From positions 16,523 through 80,522 of the forward strand of contig JAFUGJ010000101.1 in NCBI GenBank assembly GCA_017469425.1: a stretch of 64,000 nt of DNA, read 5' to 3'. The notes under the pieces are model-generated. The model searched no databases, had not been told where the DNA came from, and saw only the letters and a program-made list of their open reading frames with translations. The stretch comes from Bacteroidales bacterium. Lineage in GTDB: Bacteria > Bacteroidota > Bacteroidia > Bacteroidales > UBA932. Within the stretch, counting starts at the first letter, position 1. Each line of letters starts with the position of its first letter. Of the stretch, positions 17,537 through 27,296 are shown in pieces. Both the position numbers and the translations under genes were made by a program.

Positions 17537-18133
17537 ATGAAGATAACGGACGCTAAATTCGCTGGCAGCAGCACGAGGGTTTCCGGCAAACCCAAGCGGA
17601 AACTGCCCGAATTCGCCTTTATCGGAAGGTCGAATGTGGGCAAGAGTTCGCTCATCAACATGCTCACCGGCAACGGCAGGCTTGCCATGACTTCTTCCAC
17701 TCCCGGCAAGACCAAGCTCGTCAACCATTTCCTCATCAACGACAGGTGGTATCTGGTGGATCTCCCCGGCTACGGCTATGCCAGGATGGGGCAGAAAGGG
17801 CGCGGCGAACTGCAGGCGGTAATCAGCGACTACATCCTCGGCTCCGAAGAACTGCGCACCCTTTTCGTGCTGGTGGATTCCCGCTACGACATCACCCCCA
17901 TCGACATCGGCTTCATTGCCGAACTCGGCGAAAAGGGCATCCCCTTCGCCCTTGTCTTCACGAAATGCGACAAACTCGGCCCGGTGGCGCTGCAGGCGCA
18001 GATAGAGCAAAGCTGCAGCATCCTCCTTCGCGACTGGGAAAGTCTTCCTCCGGTTTTCGTGAGCTCTGCGGTAAAAAAGCAGGGACGCGACGAAATCCTG
18101 AAGTATATTGACGAGATTCTATCATTAAAATAA
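17537..18133 (+). CDS. engB: Ribosome biogenesis GTP-binding protein YsxC/EngB
   Basis: 198 aa. GTPase needed for 50S subunit assembly. P-loop GRSNVGKSS (about 31-39), switch region TSSTPGKTK, G3 DLPGYGYARMG, G4 TKCD, G5 SSAVK. First gene of a plus-strand run followed 3 bases later by prs. Confidence 0.96.
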   Translation: MKITDAKFAGSSTRVSGKPKRKLPEFAFIGRSNVGKSSLINMLTGNGRLAMTSSTPGKTKLVNHFLINDRWYLVDLPGYGYARMGQKGRGELQAVISDYILGSEELRTLFVLVDSRYDITPIDIGFIAELGEKGIPFALVFTKCDKLGPVALQAQIEQSCSILLRDWESLPPVFVSSAVKKQGRDEILKYIDEILSLK

Positions 18134-18136
18134 ACT

Positions 18137-19123
18137 ATGCAACACGAACACAGAATGTTGGTTTTCAGCTGCAAGGCTTCCGAAGCTTTTGCGCAGCAAG
18201 TGGTGAGTTATCTTCAGGCTACCGAGGGGCCCGATGACGAGCACATTGTACTCGGCCAGTTGGAAGTGGATAAGTTCAGCGACGGAGAGTTCCAGCCTTC
18301 GTACCGCGACAGCGTGCGCGGGGCGACGGTGTTCCTCATCCAGAGCACATTCCCCCCGGCAGACAATCTGATGGAGCTGCTTCTGTGCATCGATGCGGCC
18401 AAGCGTGCCTCCGCCGACAAGGTGATAGCAGTGATGCCCTATTTCGGATGGGCCCGTCAGGACCGCAAGGACCGCCCCCGCGTGAGCATCGGTGCCAAGC
18501 TCGTAGCCAACCTGCTTCGTGCAGCCGGATGTGACCGCGTGATGACCTGCGACCTCCATGCCGACCAGATACAAGGCTTTTTCGATATTCCGGTCGACCA
18601 CATCTACGCCAGCGGAGTGTTCGTGAAGGAGATTTCCGAAATGAAGCTCAAGCACCTCGCCATCGCCGCTCCCGACATGGGCGGTGCAAAGAGGGCCAAC
18701 TCTTATGCCAAATACCTGAGCAAACGCCGCGACTGCCCCGTCATCATCTGCCACAAGACCCGCGAGCGCGCCAATGTGGTGAGCGAGATAAAGGCTATTG
18801 GCGATGTGGAAGGAAAGGATGTGGTTATCGTCGATGATATGATAGATACCGCCGGCACCCTCTGCAAGGCTGCCGATGTGCTCAAGAAGATGGGTGCGGA
18901 GAGCGTGCGCGCCTGCGCCAGCCACGGAGTGCTTTCCGGCGAAGCCCTGAACCGCATCGAGGCTTCGGCGCTTGACGAAGTGCTCATTACCGACACCATC
19001 CCGCATGCCGAGCTTGCGGATTATCCCAAAATCAAGGTCCTGAGCATCGCTCCCGTATTTGCCGAGATGATGCGCAGGGTTTATATGTACGAACCTATCA
19101 GCACACAGTTCGAGGTCAAGTGA
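18137..19123 (+). CDS. prs: Ribose-phosphate pyrophosphokinase
   Basis: 328 aa. Makes PRPP from ribose 5-phosphate and ATP for nucleotide, His and Trp synthesis. The pyrophosphate-transfer segment YFGWARQDRKDRPR and the metal/substrate segment TCDLHADQIQGFFDIPVDH are present, and the PRPP loop is VVIVDDMIDTAGTL. It overlaps the following small membrane-protein gene by 4 bases (TGATG region), suggesting coupling. Confidence 0.95.
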   Translation: MQHEHRMLVFSCKASEAFAQQVVSYLQATEGPDDEHIVLGQLEVDKFSDGEFQPSYRDSVRGATVFLIQSTFPPADNLMELLLCIDAAKRASADKVIAVMPYFGWARQDRKDRPRVSIGAKLVANLLRAAGCDRVMTCDLHADQIQGFFDIPVDHIYASGVFVKEISEMKLKHLAIAAPDMGGAKRANSYAKYLSKRRDCPVIICHKTRERANVVSEIKAIGDVEGKDVVIVDDMIDTAGTLCKAADVLKKMGAESVRACASHGVLSGEALNRIEASALDEVLITDTIPHAELADYPKIKVLSIAPVFAEMMRRVYMYEPISTQFEVK

Positions 19124-19377
19124 TGAAAGTGCTTCTCGCCGCCATACTGCTTGTGGGAATCTGCGTCCTGCTGATGAGCGTAGGCATCATCGCCAGACGC
19201 GGCTTTCCCCAGTTTGATGTGGGGAAGAACGAGAAGCTCAAGGAACGCGGCATTACTTGTTTCAAAGACGAGGATGCTCTCCTGCACCGGCGTCCGGATA
19301 CTGTGTGCGACGGCAATTTTACCGACGCCTGCAAGGACTGCAGCCTGTACGGTATCGAATCAACGAAACGAGTATGA
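19120..19377 (+). CDS. Small membrane-anchored protein with conserved C-terminal cysteines
   Basis: 85 aa, of unrecognised function. One N-terminal membrane segment ([22 protein letters not shown]) is followed by a short soluble part, [17 protein letters not shown], and a Cys-rich end ([16 protein letters not shown]). Similar small proteins described only as membrane or secreted occur in Bacteroidetes. The cysteines could hold metal. It overlaps prs by 4 bases and der by 4 bases, so it is surely translated in the same operon. ATG at 19123 is an equally good start. Confidence 0.7.
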   Translation: MMKVLLAAILLVGICVLLMSVGIIARRGFPQFDVGKNEKLKERGITCFKDEDALLHRRPDTVCDGNFTDACKDCSLYGIESTKRV

Positions 19378-20684
19378 ACGGATTAGTAGCAATAGTAGGA
19401 CGCCCGAATGTGGGCAAATCCACACTTTTCAACCGTCTGGTGGGAATGCGCCAGGCAATAGTCGATGACATTTCCGGCGTGACCCGCGACCGCCATTACG
19501 GGCGCAGCGACTGGAACGGACGGGAGTTCTCGGTGGTGGATACGGGGGGATATACCTCCAATTCCGACGATGTTTTCGAAACAGCCATCCGCCGTCAGGT
19601 GCAGATAGCAATCGACGAGGCGGATGTCGTACTCTTCATGGTCGAGGCGGGAACGGGCATCACCGATTATGATTCGGAGATTGCAGATGTGCTGCGCCGC
19701 TCGCGCAAGCCCGTCATCCTTTGCGTGAACAAGGTGGATTCGGGCGAGAAAGTGTTCGACACCTATCAGTTCTACGGTCTCGGGCTTGGAGAGGTGTATT
19801 CAATTTCCGCGGCCAACGGAAGCGGCACCGGCGACCTGCTGGACGCGGTTGTGTCGGCGCTTCCAGTAGAAAATGAGGCACCGGACCCTTACGAGGGGCT
19901 GCCGCGCATCGCCATCGTGGGAAAACCGAATGTGGGAAAATCCTCCATCACCAACGCCCTGCTCGGTGAAGAGCGCAACATAGTCACCCCTGTTGCAGGC
20001 ACCACCCGCGACAGCATCGAAACCCACTACAACAAGTTCGGCCATGAATTCATGCTGGTGGACACCGCCGGCATACGCAAGAAAGGCAAGGTTACCGAAG
20101 ACCTGGAATTCTACTCCGTCATGCGCTCCATACGCGCCATTGAACACAGCGATGTGTGCGTGATGATGATAGACGCCACCACGGGCATGGAAGCCCAGGA
20201 CATGAACATCTTCAACCTCATCGTCCGCAACCGCAAAGCCTGCGTGCTGGTGGTGAACAAATGGGACCTTTTCATCAAGGATTCCAAGACGATGAAGGAA
20301 TACACCCGCGCCCTCAAGGAGCGCCTTGCCCCGTTCGACGATGTGCCCATAATCTTCACTTCGGTAGTGAAGATGCAGCGTATCCAGGATGTGCTGGATG
20401 CTGTGACGGAGGTCTATGCCAACTATTCGCAGAAGATTCCCACCGCCCGCCTGAACGAGGCCCTGCTTCCCATAATCGAACAGACTCCTCCTCCCGCATG
20501 GAAGGGCAAGTATGTGAAAATCAAATACATCACCCAGCTCCCCACCAAGTTCCCGTCCTTTGCATTCTTCTGCAATCTTCCGCAGTACATCAAGGAGCCC
20601 TACAAGCGCTTCCTCGAAAACAAACTGCGCGAGAACTTCAATCTCACCGGATGCCCCGTGCAGATTTACTGCAGGCAGAAATAG
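19374..20684 (+). CDS. der: Ribosome biogenesis GTPase Der (EngA)
   Basis: 436 aa. Double-GTPase protein required for 50S assembly. First G domain has [12 protein letters not shown] (residues 8-19) and VDTGGY; the second has [12 protein letters not shown] (about 181) and [11 protein letters not shown]-terminal KH-like domain ends the protein ([10 protein letters not shown]). ATG 19374 is chosen because homology begins at [11 protein letters not shown], although the frame is open further upstream. Confidence 0.96.
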   Translation: MNGLVAIVGRPNVGKSTLFNRLVGMRQAIVDDISGVTRDRHYGRSDWNGREFSVVDTGGYTSNSDDVFETAIRRQVQIAIDEADVVLFMVEAGTGITDYDSEIADVLRRSRKPVILCVNKVDSGEKVFDTYQFYGLGLGEVYSISAANGSGTGDLLDAVVSALPVENEAPDPYEGLPRIAIVGKPNVGKSSITNALLGEERNIVTPVAGTTRDSIETHYNKFGHEFMLVDTAGIRKKGKVTEDLEFYSVMRSIRAIEHSDVCVMMIDATTGMEAQDMNIFNLIVRNRKACVLVVNKWDLFIKDSKTMKEYTRALKERLAPFDDVPIIFTSVVKMQRIQDVLDAVTEVYANYSQKIPTARLNEALLPIIEQTPPPAWKGKYVKIKYITQLPTKFPSFAFFCNLPQYIKEPYKRFLENKLRENFNLTGCPVQIYCRQK

Positions 20685-20690
20685 TGCTTT

Positions 20691-21791
20691 ATGGCAGCCG
20701 TGGAAGAAATCTCCCTGCTCGAACTGCAGACCCTAATTGCGGAAGGCATTGAAGATGCCGTTCCGGGGAAACTGTGGATACGCGCGGAGATAGCTTCCGT
20801 ACAGGCGAAAAGCAACGGGCACTGCTATCTGGAGCTTTGCCAGAATGAGGGCGGACGCCTGGTCGCCAAGGCCCGGGCAGTTATCTGGAAGAATGTGTTT
20901 TTCGCCCTGCGCCGCTATTTTTACGACGCCACCGGCAGCGACCTCACCCCTGGAATGCAGATTCTCGCAAGGGTGCAGGTGTCGTACAGCGAACTGTACG
21001 GACTTTCCCTGGTGATTGACGAACTGGAACCCCGGTTTACCCTCGGTGCGGCTGAACTTGAAAAGCGCCGTACCATCGAAAAACTCGAAAAGGAAGGACT
21101 GCTCGACAGACAGCAGGAACTCTCGCTTGCCGACCTTCCATATTCCCTTGCCGTGATTTCCGCCGAAGATGCCGCAGGGTTCGGCGACTTCTGCCGCCAT
21201 CTTTCCGAAAATGAATACGGATTCAAATTCCGGGTGGAACTTTTTCCTGCGGTGATGCAGGGGGAGTCTGCCCCGGAAAGCATTATAGATGCCCTTCAGG
21301 CAGTTGAGGCGGAAGGAGGTTTCGACGCCGTGCTGATTCTCCGAGGGGGTGGCGCCCGGCTCGATCTCGCCTGTTTCGACGACTACGGCCTTGCTTTTGC
21401 CATAGCGAACTGCGGCATCCCCGTTTTTACCGCCATCGGACATGAGCGCGACCACAGCGTGGCCGACATGGTGGCTTTTCGGGCGGTCAAGACCCCGACG
21501 GCACTTGCGGATGAATTCATTGATGCCTTCGCCGCGGAAGACGAGCGCATCAGTTCCTTCTCCAACCGCCTCCGACTTGCGCTGAGCGGCAAGATTTCCG
21601 CAATGGAAAACGCCGTTTCCCTTTTGCAGCAGCGCATCCGTGCCGCCGACCCGCGGAACATCCTCACCCGAGGCTATTCCCTCGTTACCGACGAAGGCGG
21701 TGTCGTTCTCAAATCCGCCTCCGGCCTCAAGGCAGGCCGGCGCCTCCGCATCCTCTTCGCCGACGGCTCCGTCGATGCCGAAGTGCTTTGA
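20691..21791 (+). CDS. xseA: Exodeoxyribonuclease VII large subunit
   Basis: 366 aa, shorter than the E. coli protein (456) because the central coiled-coil region is reduced. N-terminal OB domain (about 20-110, GKLWIRAEIASVQ, GHCYLELCQ), then the nuclease core with ILRGGGARLDLACFDD, AIGHERDHSVADMVA, and the C-terminal TRGYSLV segment. With XseB it degrades single-stranded DNA. xseB follows 75 bases downstream. Confidence 0.92.
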   Translation: MAAVEEISLLELQTLIAEGIEDAVPGKLWIRAEIASVQAKSNGHCYLELCQNEGGRLVAKARAVIWKNVFFALRRYFYDATGSDLTPGMQILARVQVSYSELYGLSLVIDELEPRFTLGAAELEKRRTIEKLEKEGLLDRQQELSLADLPYSLAVISAEDAAGFGDFCRHLSENEYGFKFRVELFPAVMQGESAPESIIDALQAVEAEGGFDAVLILRGGGARLDLACFDDYGLAFAIANCGIPVFTAIGHERDHSVADMVAFRAVKTPTALADEFIDAFAAEDERISSFSNRLRLALSGKISAMENAVSLLQQRIRAADPRNILTRGYSLVTDEGGVVLKSASGLKAGRRLRILFADGSVDAEVL

Positions 21792-21839
21792 ATCGTGCTG
21801 AAGCTGAAGAACAATCTTGACTAATTCAAAGAATATCAG

Positions 21840-21847
21840 TATCTTTG
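21840..21847 (+). promoter_or_regulatory. -7 box in front of xseB and the glycogen operon
   Basis: TATCTTTG lies 19 bases upstream of the xseB ATG at 21867. Because the next genes overlap one another, this promoter could drive the whole run to ribF. Confidence 0.6.
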
Positions 21848-21866
21848 AATGTTATTAAAACGGATT

Positions 21867-22049
21867 ATGATTAAGGATTTCGACTATAAAAAGGCCCTGG
21901 ACGAGCTGGAGGCGATTGCAAAGAAGGTTGAGGACACTTCTACGGGGCTGGACGACATTGACAAATACATTATGAGGGCCGACGAGCTCATTGCTTCGTG
22001 CAGGGAGTATCTGCGTTCGGCGAGGGAGCGCCTGGACGGAATTGAATGA
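21867..22049 (+). CDS. xseB: Exodeoxyribonuclease VII small subunit
   Basis: 60 aa, normal for XseB. It reads DYKKALDELEAIAKKVEDTS, then the conserved LDDIDKYIMRADELIASCREYL helix. ATG 21867 is preferred to 21849, which would fall at the transcription start. The stop overlaps the ATG of the branching enzyme gene by 4 bases, an unexpected coupling between a nuclease subunit and glycogen metabolism. Confidence 0.9.
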   Translation: MIKDFDYKKALDELEAIAKKVEDTSTGLDDIDKYIMRADELIASCREYLRSARERLDGIE

Positions 22050-24061
22050 AGATGAAAGTCAAGAAGATATATGAAACCGACCCGTGGCTGGAACCTTTCC
22101 GTCAGGCGGTGGATGAGCGTGGCGTGCGGCTGTCGAAGCTGACGGCGGAAATCAGCGGAGCCGGTCCGGAAGGGCTGCTGTCGCCCCATGTCAACAACCA
22201 TCTTTGGTATGGCCTTCACAAGGAGGCCGGGAGCTGGGTGCTTCGCGAGTGGGCTCCGGGCGCCACGAGGATTTTCCTTATAGGGGAATTCAATAACTGG
22301 AAGAAGGCTGATGCCTGGGCACTCAAGCCTGTGGGCAGCGGCAACTGGGAGCTTCGCATCCCGCAGATATTCCTCCATCACGGCGAACTCTACAAACTGT
22401 TCGTGGAATGGCCCGGTGGTGGCGGAGAGAGGATTCCCGCGTATGCGACGAGGGTCGTGCAGGACCCGGATACCAAGGTGTTCAGCGCCCAGGTGTGGGA
22501 TGCCGCCCCGTACAAGTGGAAGCATGAAGGCCCGGGAAAGCGTCCGCACCCTTTCATCTATGAGTGCCACATTGGCATGAGTTCCGAGAAGGAGAAGGTT
22601 GCAAGTTTCGACGATTTCCGGACAACTGTGCTTCCGAGAGTGAAGCGGCTTGGTTACGATACGCTTCAGATAATGGCGCTTCAGGAGCATCCGTATTATG
22701 GTTCGTTCGGCTATCAGGTGAGCAGTTTCTTCGCGCTCAGTTCGCGTTTCGGCACCCCCGAGCAGTTCAAGGCCCTGGTGGATGAAGCCCACGGCATGGG
22801 GATAGCGGTAATCATGGACATAGTTCATTCTCATGCGGTGTCCAACGAAATAGAGGGGCTCGGGCGTTTCGACGGGCACGAGGACCTTTACTTCTATCCC
22901 GGCGAGGCGGGGCATCATCCGGCATGGGGTTCGCGCTGTTTCGATTATGGCAAGCCCGAGGTGCGTTATTTCCTTCTTTCCAACTGCAAATACTGGCTCG
23001 AAGAGTATCATCTCGACGGATTCCGTTTCGACGGGGTGACTTCCATGCTGTATTGGGACCATGGCCTGGGCACCGATTTTGGCGACTATGGCATTTATTT
23101 CGGGCCGGGGGTCGATGCCAATGCAGTGGATTATCTCGGACTGGCGAATTCCCTCATCCATGAAATCAATCCCGATGCAATCACAATCGCCGAGGATGTG
23201 AGCGGAATGCCCGGTCTTGCAGCTCCCCGGAAGGCTGGAGGCGTGGGCTTCGATTTCCGCATGGCCATGGGCATAGCCGACCACTGGATAAAGTGGATAA
23301 AGGAGAAGGGAGACGAGCAGTGGAGTCCCGGGGAAATATGGTACGAACTTACCAACAAACGGGCCGACGAGAAGACGGTGAGCTATGCAGAATGCCACGA
23401 CCAGGCGCTGGTGGGCGACAAGACCATAATCTTCCGCCTAATCGACAAGGAGATGTACTTCTCCATGGACAAGCCCGTCAAGAACATCACCGTGGAGAGG
23501 GGAATTGCGCTGCACAAGATGATAAGGCTGGTTACCGCCGCCACCGCAGGCGACGGCTACCTCGATTTCATGGGCAATGAGTTCGGACATCCGGAGTGGA
23601 TTGACTTCCCGAGGGAGGGCAACGGATGGAGTTATTCGCACGCCCGCAGGCTCTGGTCGATAGCGGACGATGACTCCCTTTTGTACAAGGGGCTTGAGGC
23701 ATTCGACGCCGCAATGGTGCACTTCATCCGCAAAAACCAACTGCTCAGCCATAAACCGGTGCTGCTCACCGCCGATGAGCAGAAACAAATACTCGTTTTC
23801 CTACGGAAAAATACTATCTTTGCACTGAATTTCAATCCGACAGGCTCCTTTGGAGACTACGGCTTTGCCGCTCCTGAGGGCACATACGAACTCGTGTTCA
23901 GTTCCGACGATGCCGCATTCAACGGACAAGGGAGGCTCAGCGTGGGCGAAAGGCACATCAGCCTCGCGCAGAAGTGCCCCAACGGAAACCGGGAGTTCGA
24001 CAATACCCTGTATCTGTATCTCCCTGCGAGGAGCGCTGTGGTTTTGAAGAAAATCAAGTAA
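22046..24061 (+). CDS. glgB: 1,4-alpha-glucan branching enzyme (GH13)
   Basis: 671 aa. Introduces alpha-1,6 branches into glycogen. An N-terminal CBM48-like domain (about 50-140, REWAPGATRIFLIGEFNNW) precedes the GH13 barrel. The nucleophile Asp is in DGFRFDGVTSML, the acid Glu in TIAEDVSGMPG, and the region IV His-Asp in YAECHDQAL; a C-terminal beta domain follows. The size and sequence match the eukaryote-like branching enzymes of Bacteroidetes rather than the long proteobacterial GlgB. Confidence 0.94.
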   Translation: MKMKVKKIYETDPWLEPFRQAVDERGVRLSKLTAEISGAGPEGLLSPHVNNHLWYGLHKEAGSWVLREWAPGATRIFLIGEFNNWKKADAWALKPVGSGNWELRIPQIFLHHGELYKLFVEWPGGGGERIPAYATRVVQDPDTKVFSAQVWDAAPYKWKHEGPGKRPHPFIYECHIGMSSEKEKVASFDDFRTTVLPRVKRLGYDTLQIMALQEHPYYGSFGYQVSSFFALSSRFGTPEQFKALVDEAHGMGIAVIMDIVHSHAVSNEIEGLGRFDGHEDLYFYPGEAGHHPAWGSRCFDYGKPEVRYFLLSNCKYWLEEYHLDGFRFDGVTSMLYWDHGLGTDFGDYGIYFGPGVDANAVDYLGLANSLIHEINPDAITIAEDVSGMPGLAAPRKAGGVGFDFRMAMGIADHWIKWIKEKGDEQWSPGEIWYELTNKRADEKTVSYAECHDQALVGDKTIIFRLIDKEMYFSMDKPVKNITVERGIALHKMIRLVTAATAGDGYLDFMGNEFGHPEWIDFPREGNGWSYSHARRLWSIADDDSLLYKGLEAFDAAMVHFIRKNQLLSHKPVLLTADEQKQILVFLRKNTIFALNFNPTGSFGDYGFAAPEGTYELVFSSDDAAFNGQGRLSVGERHISLAQKCPNGNREFDNTLYLYLPARSAVVLKKIK

Positions 24062-24062
24062 T

Positions 24063-26003
24063 ATGGCTTTTTTGAAATTCAATAAGGCGGAACTCGTGAA
24101 TCTCTCGTATTCGCTGAAGCGGGAGATTATCTGTGTAAACAAGACGGGCGCCTACTGCAACACCAGCATCGTCACCTGCAACACCCGCCGCTACCACGGC
24201 CTGCTCAGTGTGACTCTGGACCGTTTCGGAGGCGACAAATACCTCCTTCTCTCGGCAATCGACGAGAGCATATATGTGAACGGCAAGCAGTTCAACCTTG
24301 GCATACATTGCTATGGCGACAGCTACGAACCCAGAGGACATAAATATGTTGTTGATTTCGGCGCGGACCCCATTCCTTCCATCACCTACAAGGTGGGGGA
24401 AATCGTGTTCCGCAAGTCGCTCCTGCTGCTGCCCGGGAAAGACCAGCTGCTCATCCGTTACGAGCTTCTGGAGTCTCCCGCAAAGGCCGTGATAAGGCTG
24501 AGGCCCTTCCTCGCCTTCCGCAACATACATGCGCTCACACAGCGCAACGATGTTGCCGACACCGGCTTCAGGGAAGTGGGCAACGGAGCCTCGTTCCGCA
24601 TGTACGGCAACTTCCCGGACCTGGTGCTCCAGGCTTCCGATTCCTCGTTTGCCTACACCCACGAGCCTGCATGGTACTATGGCATCACCTATTCCGACGA
24701 ATACCGCCGTGGCTTCGACTGCAAGGAGGACCTGTTCGTTCCGGGATATTTCGAAGGGGGCATGAAGGCAGGGGATTCCCTGGTGGTTTCCGCATCGCTC
24801 AAGGAGGAAACCCCCTCCGGATTCAAGCGCATTTTCAGCAATGCCCTCGCAAAGGCTCCCACCATAACGAACTATCAGGACCTTCTGAAGCGCTGGGCGA
24901 ATCTTTTCATCTGCGAACACAATGGGCGCAAGCGCATTACCGCAGGATTTTCCTGGATGTATACCGGGCTGCTCCGCGAAACTCTGATTTCACTTCCCGG
25001 CCTTACCCTTTATGCCGGCGGCGACACCCGCACTTTCGAGGAAGTGCTGGACAATCTCATTGCCGACGAGCAGGAACGCCTGTTCCGCCGCACCACCCAG
25101 GTTGAGGCTCCGCTGATGCTCGCTTCGGTGCTGCAGCAGTATATCGCTTTCGGGGCTTCTCCCGCAAAGGTATGGAAGAAGTATGGCGTCATCGTGCGCG
25201 GCATCCTTGAAAGTTACCTTCCGGGCCGCAGGCGCGAAGTGGCAATGCATCCCAACGGCCTGCTGTGGGCCCAGATGGAGCGCGTCGCACTGAGCTGGAT
25301 GAACGCGTACATCGATGGAAATCCCGTCACGGAACGCGCAGGTTATCAGGTAGAAACCAACGCCCTTTGGTACAACGCCATCTGCTTTGCGGTTGAAATG
25401 GAATCCAAATATGGCACTGGCAGCAGCTTCGTGCGCGAGTGGAGCGCCATCCGCGACCTCGTGAAGGCTAACTACCAGCCTGTTTTCTGGAATGCAAAGC
25501 GCGGATGCCTTGCCGACTATGTGGACAACAACGGCCAGAACATGGACATCCGCCCCAACCAGCTGATAGCCCTTTGGGTCAAGAATACACCGGTTGAGGA
25601 TGAACTTCATCCGTCCATTTTCAAGGTGGTTTCGGCAGAACTTGAAACATCGCGCGGCATCAGGACACTGTCGCCCCGCGACCCCAAATACAAATCCGTT
25701 TACGAAGGCTCCCAGGTGGACCGCGACCTTGCCTACCATCAGGGCAGCACCCGTCCGTTCCTGCTGGAATACTATGTGGCCGCAGGCTTCCGCCTCAAGG
25801 GTGCCAGCTTTGCGAAGAAGGCCGAATGGCTGTGCGAAGGCTTCTACGAAGACCTCGGCAAGCACGGAGTAGTGGCATTCAGCGAGCTTTACGACGGCGA
25901 CCCGCCGCAGGAACCTCACGGGGCCATAGCTTCCGCCCTCAGCACCGCCGCCCTCGTAACCGTCAATTACATCATCGGACTTAACAAGGAGGACGCCAGA
26001 TGA
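24063..26003 (+). CDS. Glycogen debranching enzyme (amylo-alpha-1,6-glucosidase type)
   Basis: 646 aa. The N-terminal domain (NKTGAYCNTSIVTCNTRRYHGLL) and the (alpha/alpha)6 C-terminal domain match the GDE_N and GDE_C families. Catalytic acid candidates lie in GLLWAQM and DIRPNQLIALW / YHQGSTRPFLLEYY. It removes branch points from glycogen or limit dextrins. It starts 1 base after glgB and overlaps the GT4 gene by 4 bases. The set GDE-GT4-GH57 in this order is a recurrent Bacteroidetes glycogen cluster. Confidence 0.92.
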   Translation: MAFLKFNKAELVNLSYSLKREIICVNKTGAYCNTSIVTCNTRRYHGLLSVTLDRFGGDKYLLLSAIDESIYVNGKQFNLGIHCYGDSYEPRGHKYVVDFGADPIPSITYKVGEIVFRKSLLLLPGKDQLLIRYELLESPAKAVIRLRPFLAFRNIHALTQRNDVADTGFREVGNGASFRMYGNFPDLVLQASDSSFAYTHEPAWYYGITYSDEYRRGFDCKEDLFVPGYFEGGMKAGDSLVVSASLKEETPSGFKRIFSNALAKAPTITNYQDLLKRWANLFICEHNGRKRITAGFSWMYTGLLRETLISLPGLTLYAGGDTRTFEEVLDNLIADEQERLFRRTTQVEAPLMLASVLQQYIAFGASPAKVWKKYGVIVRGILESYLPGRRREVAMHPNGLLWAQMERVALSWMNAYIDGNPVTERAGYQVETNALWYNAICFAVEMESKYGTGSSFVREWSAIRDLVKANYQPVFWNAKRGCLADYVDNNGQNMDIRPNQLIALWVKNTPVEDELHPSIFKVVSAELETSRGIRTLSPRDPKYKSVYEGSQVDRDLAYHQGSTRPFLLEYYVAAGFRLKGASFAKKAEWLCEGFYEDLGKHGVVAFSELYDGDPPQEPHGAIASALSTAALVTVNYIIGLNKEDAR

Positions 26004-27292
26004 GAGTGCTCATGTTTGGATGGGAGTTCCCTCCGCACATTGCCGGAGGACTCGGAACGGCCTGTGAAGGCATAGTCAAGGGCCTCGCCTACAATGGGGT
26101 GGAAAGCATTTTCGTGATGCCTTCCGCAAGCGGCGATGAAGACCAGTCCGCCACCCGCATCATCAATGCGAGCGATGTCGCCGTGGAGAACTTTACGGAC
26201 ACCGTGGATGAATTCCTCGACAAGGTGAAGTTCATCCATATCGACTCCAACCTCATCCCCTATGCCGACCCGGAAGAGTTCTCGAAGATAGTTGAAAACG
26301 AACGCGCCCGCCAGGTAAAGGATTTCAGCATCAGTTTCGGCCAGAAATACAAGTTCTCCGGAAAATACGGCGCCAACCTCCTGGAAGAGGTGGCGCGCTA
26401 CGCAATGGTGGGCGGAACCATCGCAATGCAGCATCGCGGTGAGTTCGATATCATCCACGCACACGACTGGCTCACCTACCTTGCAGGCATAGCCGCCAAG
26501 GAACTTACCGGGAAGCCCCTCGTGGTGCATGTGCATGCCACATCTTTCGACCGCGGAACCGACGACATGGTGGATTCCAGGGTCTATGCCATCGAAAAGC
26601 GTGGCATGGAGGCGGCAGACCGCGTGGTCACCGTGAGCGACCTTACCCGCAACATCGTCATCAACAAATATGGCATCGACCCCGCCAAGGTGGTGACGGT
26701 GCATAACGCCGTGGATTTCAGCGGACGCGAAAATATAGAGGTGGAGCGGGGAGTGCGCGACAAAGTCGTCACCTTCCTCGGCCGCATCACCTTCCAGAAA
26801 GGACCCGAGTACTTTATCGAAGCGGCTGCCAAGGTGCTGAAGCGCACCAAGGGCGTGCGTTTCGTGATGGCGGGCAGCGGCGACATGATGAACCGCTCCA
26901 TCCGTATGGTGGCGCGCCTCGGCATTTCCGACCGCTTCCATTTCACGGGCTTCCTTCACGGGGCGGATGTGCAGAAGATGTTCGCGCTGTCCGATGTCTA
27001 TATCATGCCTTCGGTGTCGGAGCCTTTCGGCATTTCGCCGCTTGAAGCCATGCGCACCGGAGTGCCCTCCATCATCTCCCACCAGAGCGGTGCGGCAGAG
27101 GTGCTCCGCTATGCCCTCAAGGTGGACTTCTGGGATGTGGATGCCATGGCGGACGACATATATGCCCTTCTCTCCTATCCTGCCCTTTCGCATTTTGCAA
27201 CAGTGCAGGGCTTCGACGAAGTGAATGAGCTGAAGTGGAACAACGCCACCGCAAAGCTCAAGAAAGTTTATGAATCAGTATTAAACCAGTAG
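26000..27292 (+). CDS. GT4 glycosyltransferase, probable glycogen synthase
   Basis: 430 aa, GT-B fold. The N-terminal part MRVLMFGWEFPPHIAGGLGTAC resembles the start of starch and glycogen synthases. DIIHAHDWLTY and the C-terminal nucleotide-sugar motif SEPFGISPLEAMRTG (E-x7-E) place it in family GT4. Its position between debranching enzyme and GH57, with no glgA or glgC in the window, suggests it is the chain-elongating enzyme. Whether it uses UDP- or ADP-glucose cannot be seen. Confidence 0.85.
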   Translation: MRVLMFGWEFPPHIAGGLGTACEGIVKGLAYNGVESIFVMPSASGDEDQSATRIINASDVAVENFTDTVDEFLDKVKFIHIDSNLIPYADPEEFSKIVENERARQVKDFSISFGQKYKFSGKYGANLLEEVARYAMVGGTIAMQHRGEFDIIHAHDWLTYLAGIAAKELTGKPLVVHVHATSFDRGTDDMVDSRVYAIEKRGMEAADRVVTVSDLTRNIVINKYGIDPAKVVTVHNAVDFSGRENIEVERGVRDKVVTFLGRITFQKGPEYFIEAAAKVLKRTKGVRFVMAGSGDMMNRSIRMVARLGISDRFHFTGFLHGADVQKMFALSDVYIMPSVSEPFGISPLEAMRTGVPSIISHQSGAAEVLRYALKVDFWDVDAMADDIYALLSYPALSHFATVQGFDEVNELKWNNATAKLKKVYESVLNQ

Positions 27293-27296
27293 CCTT

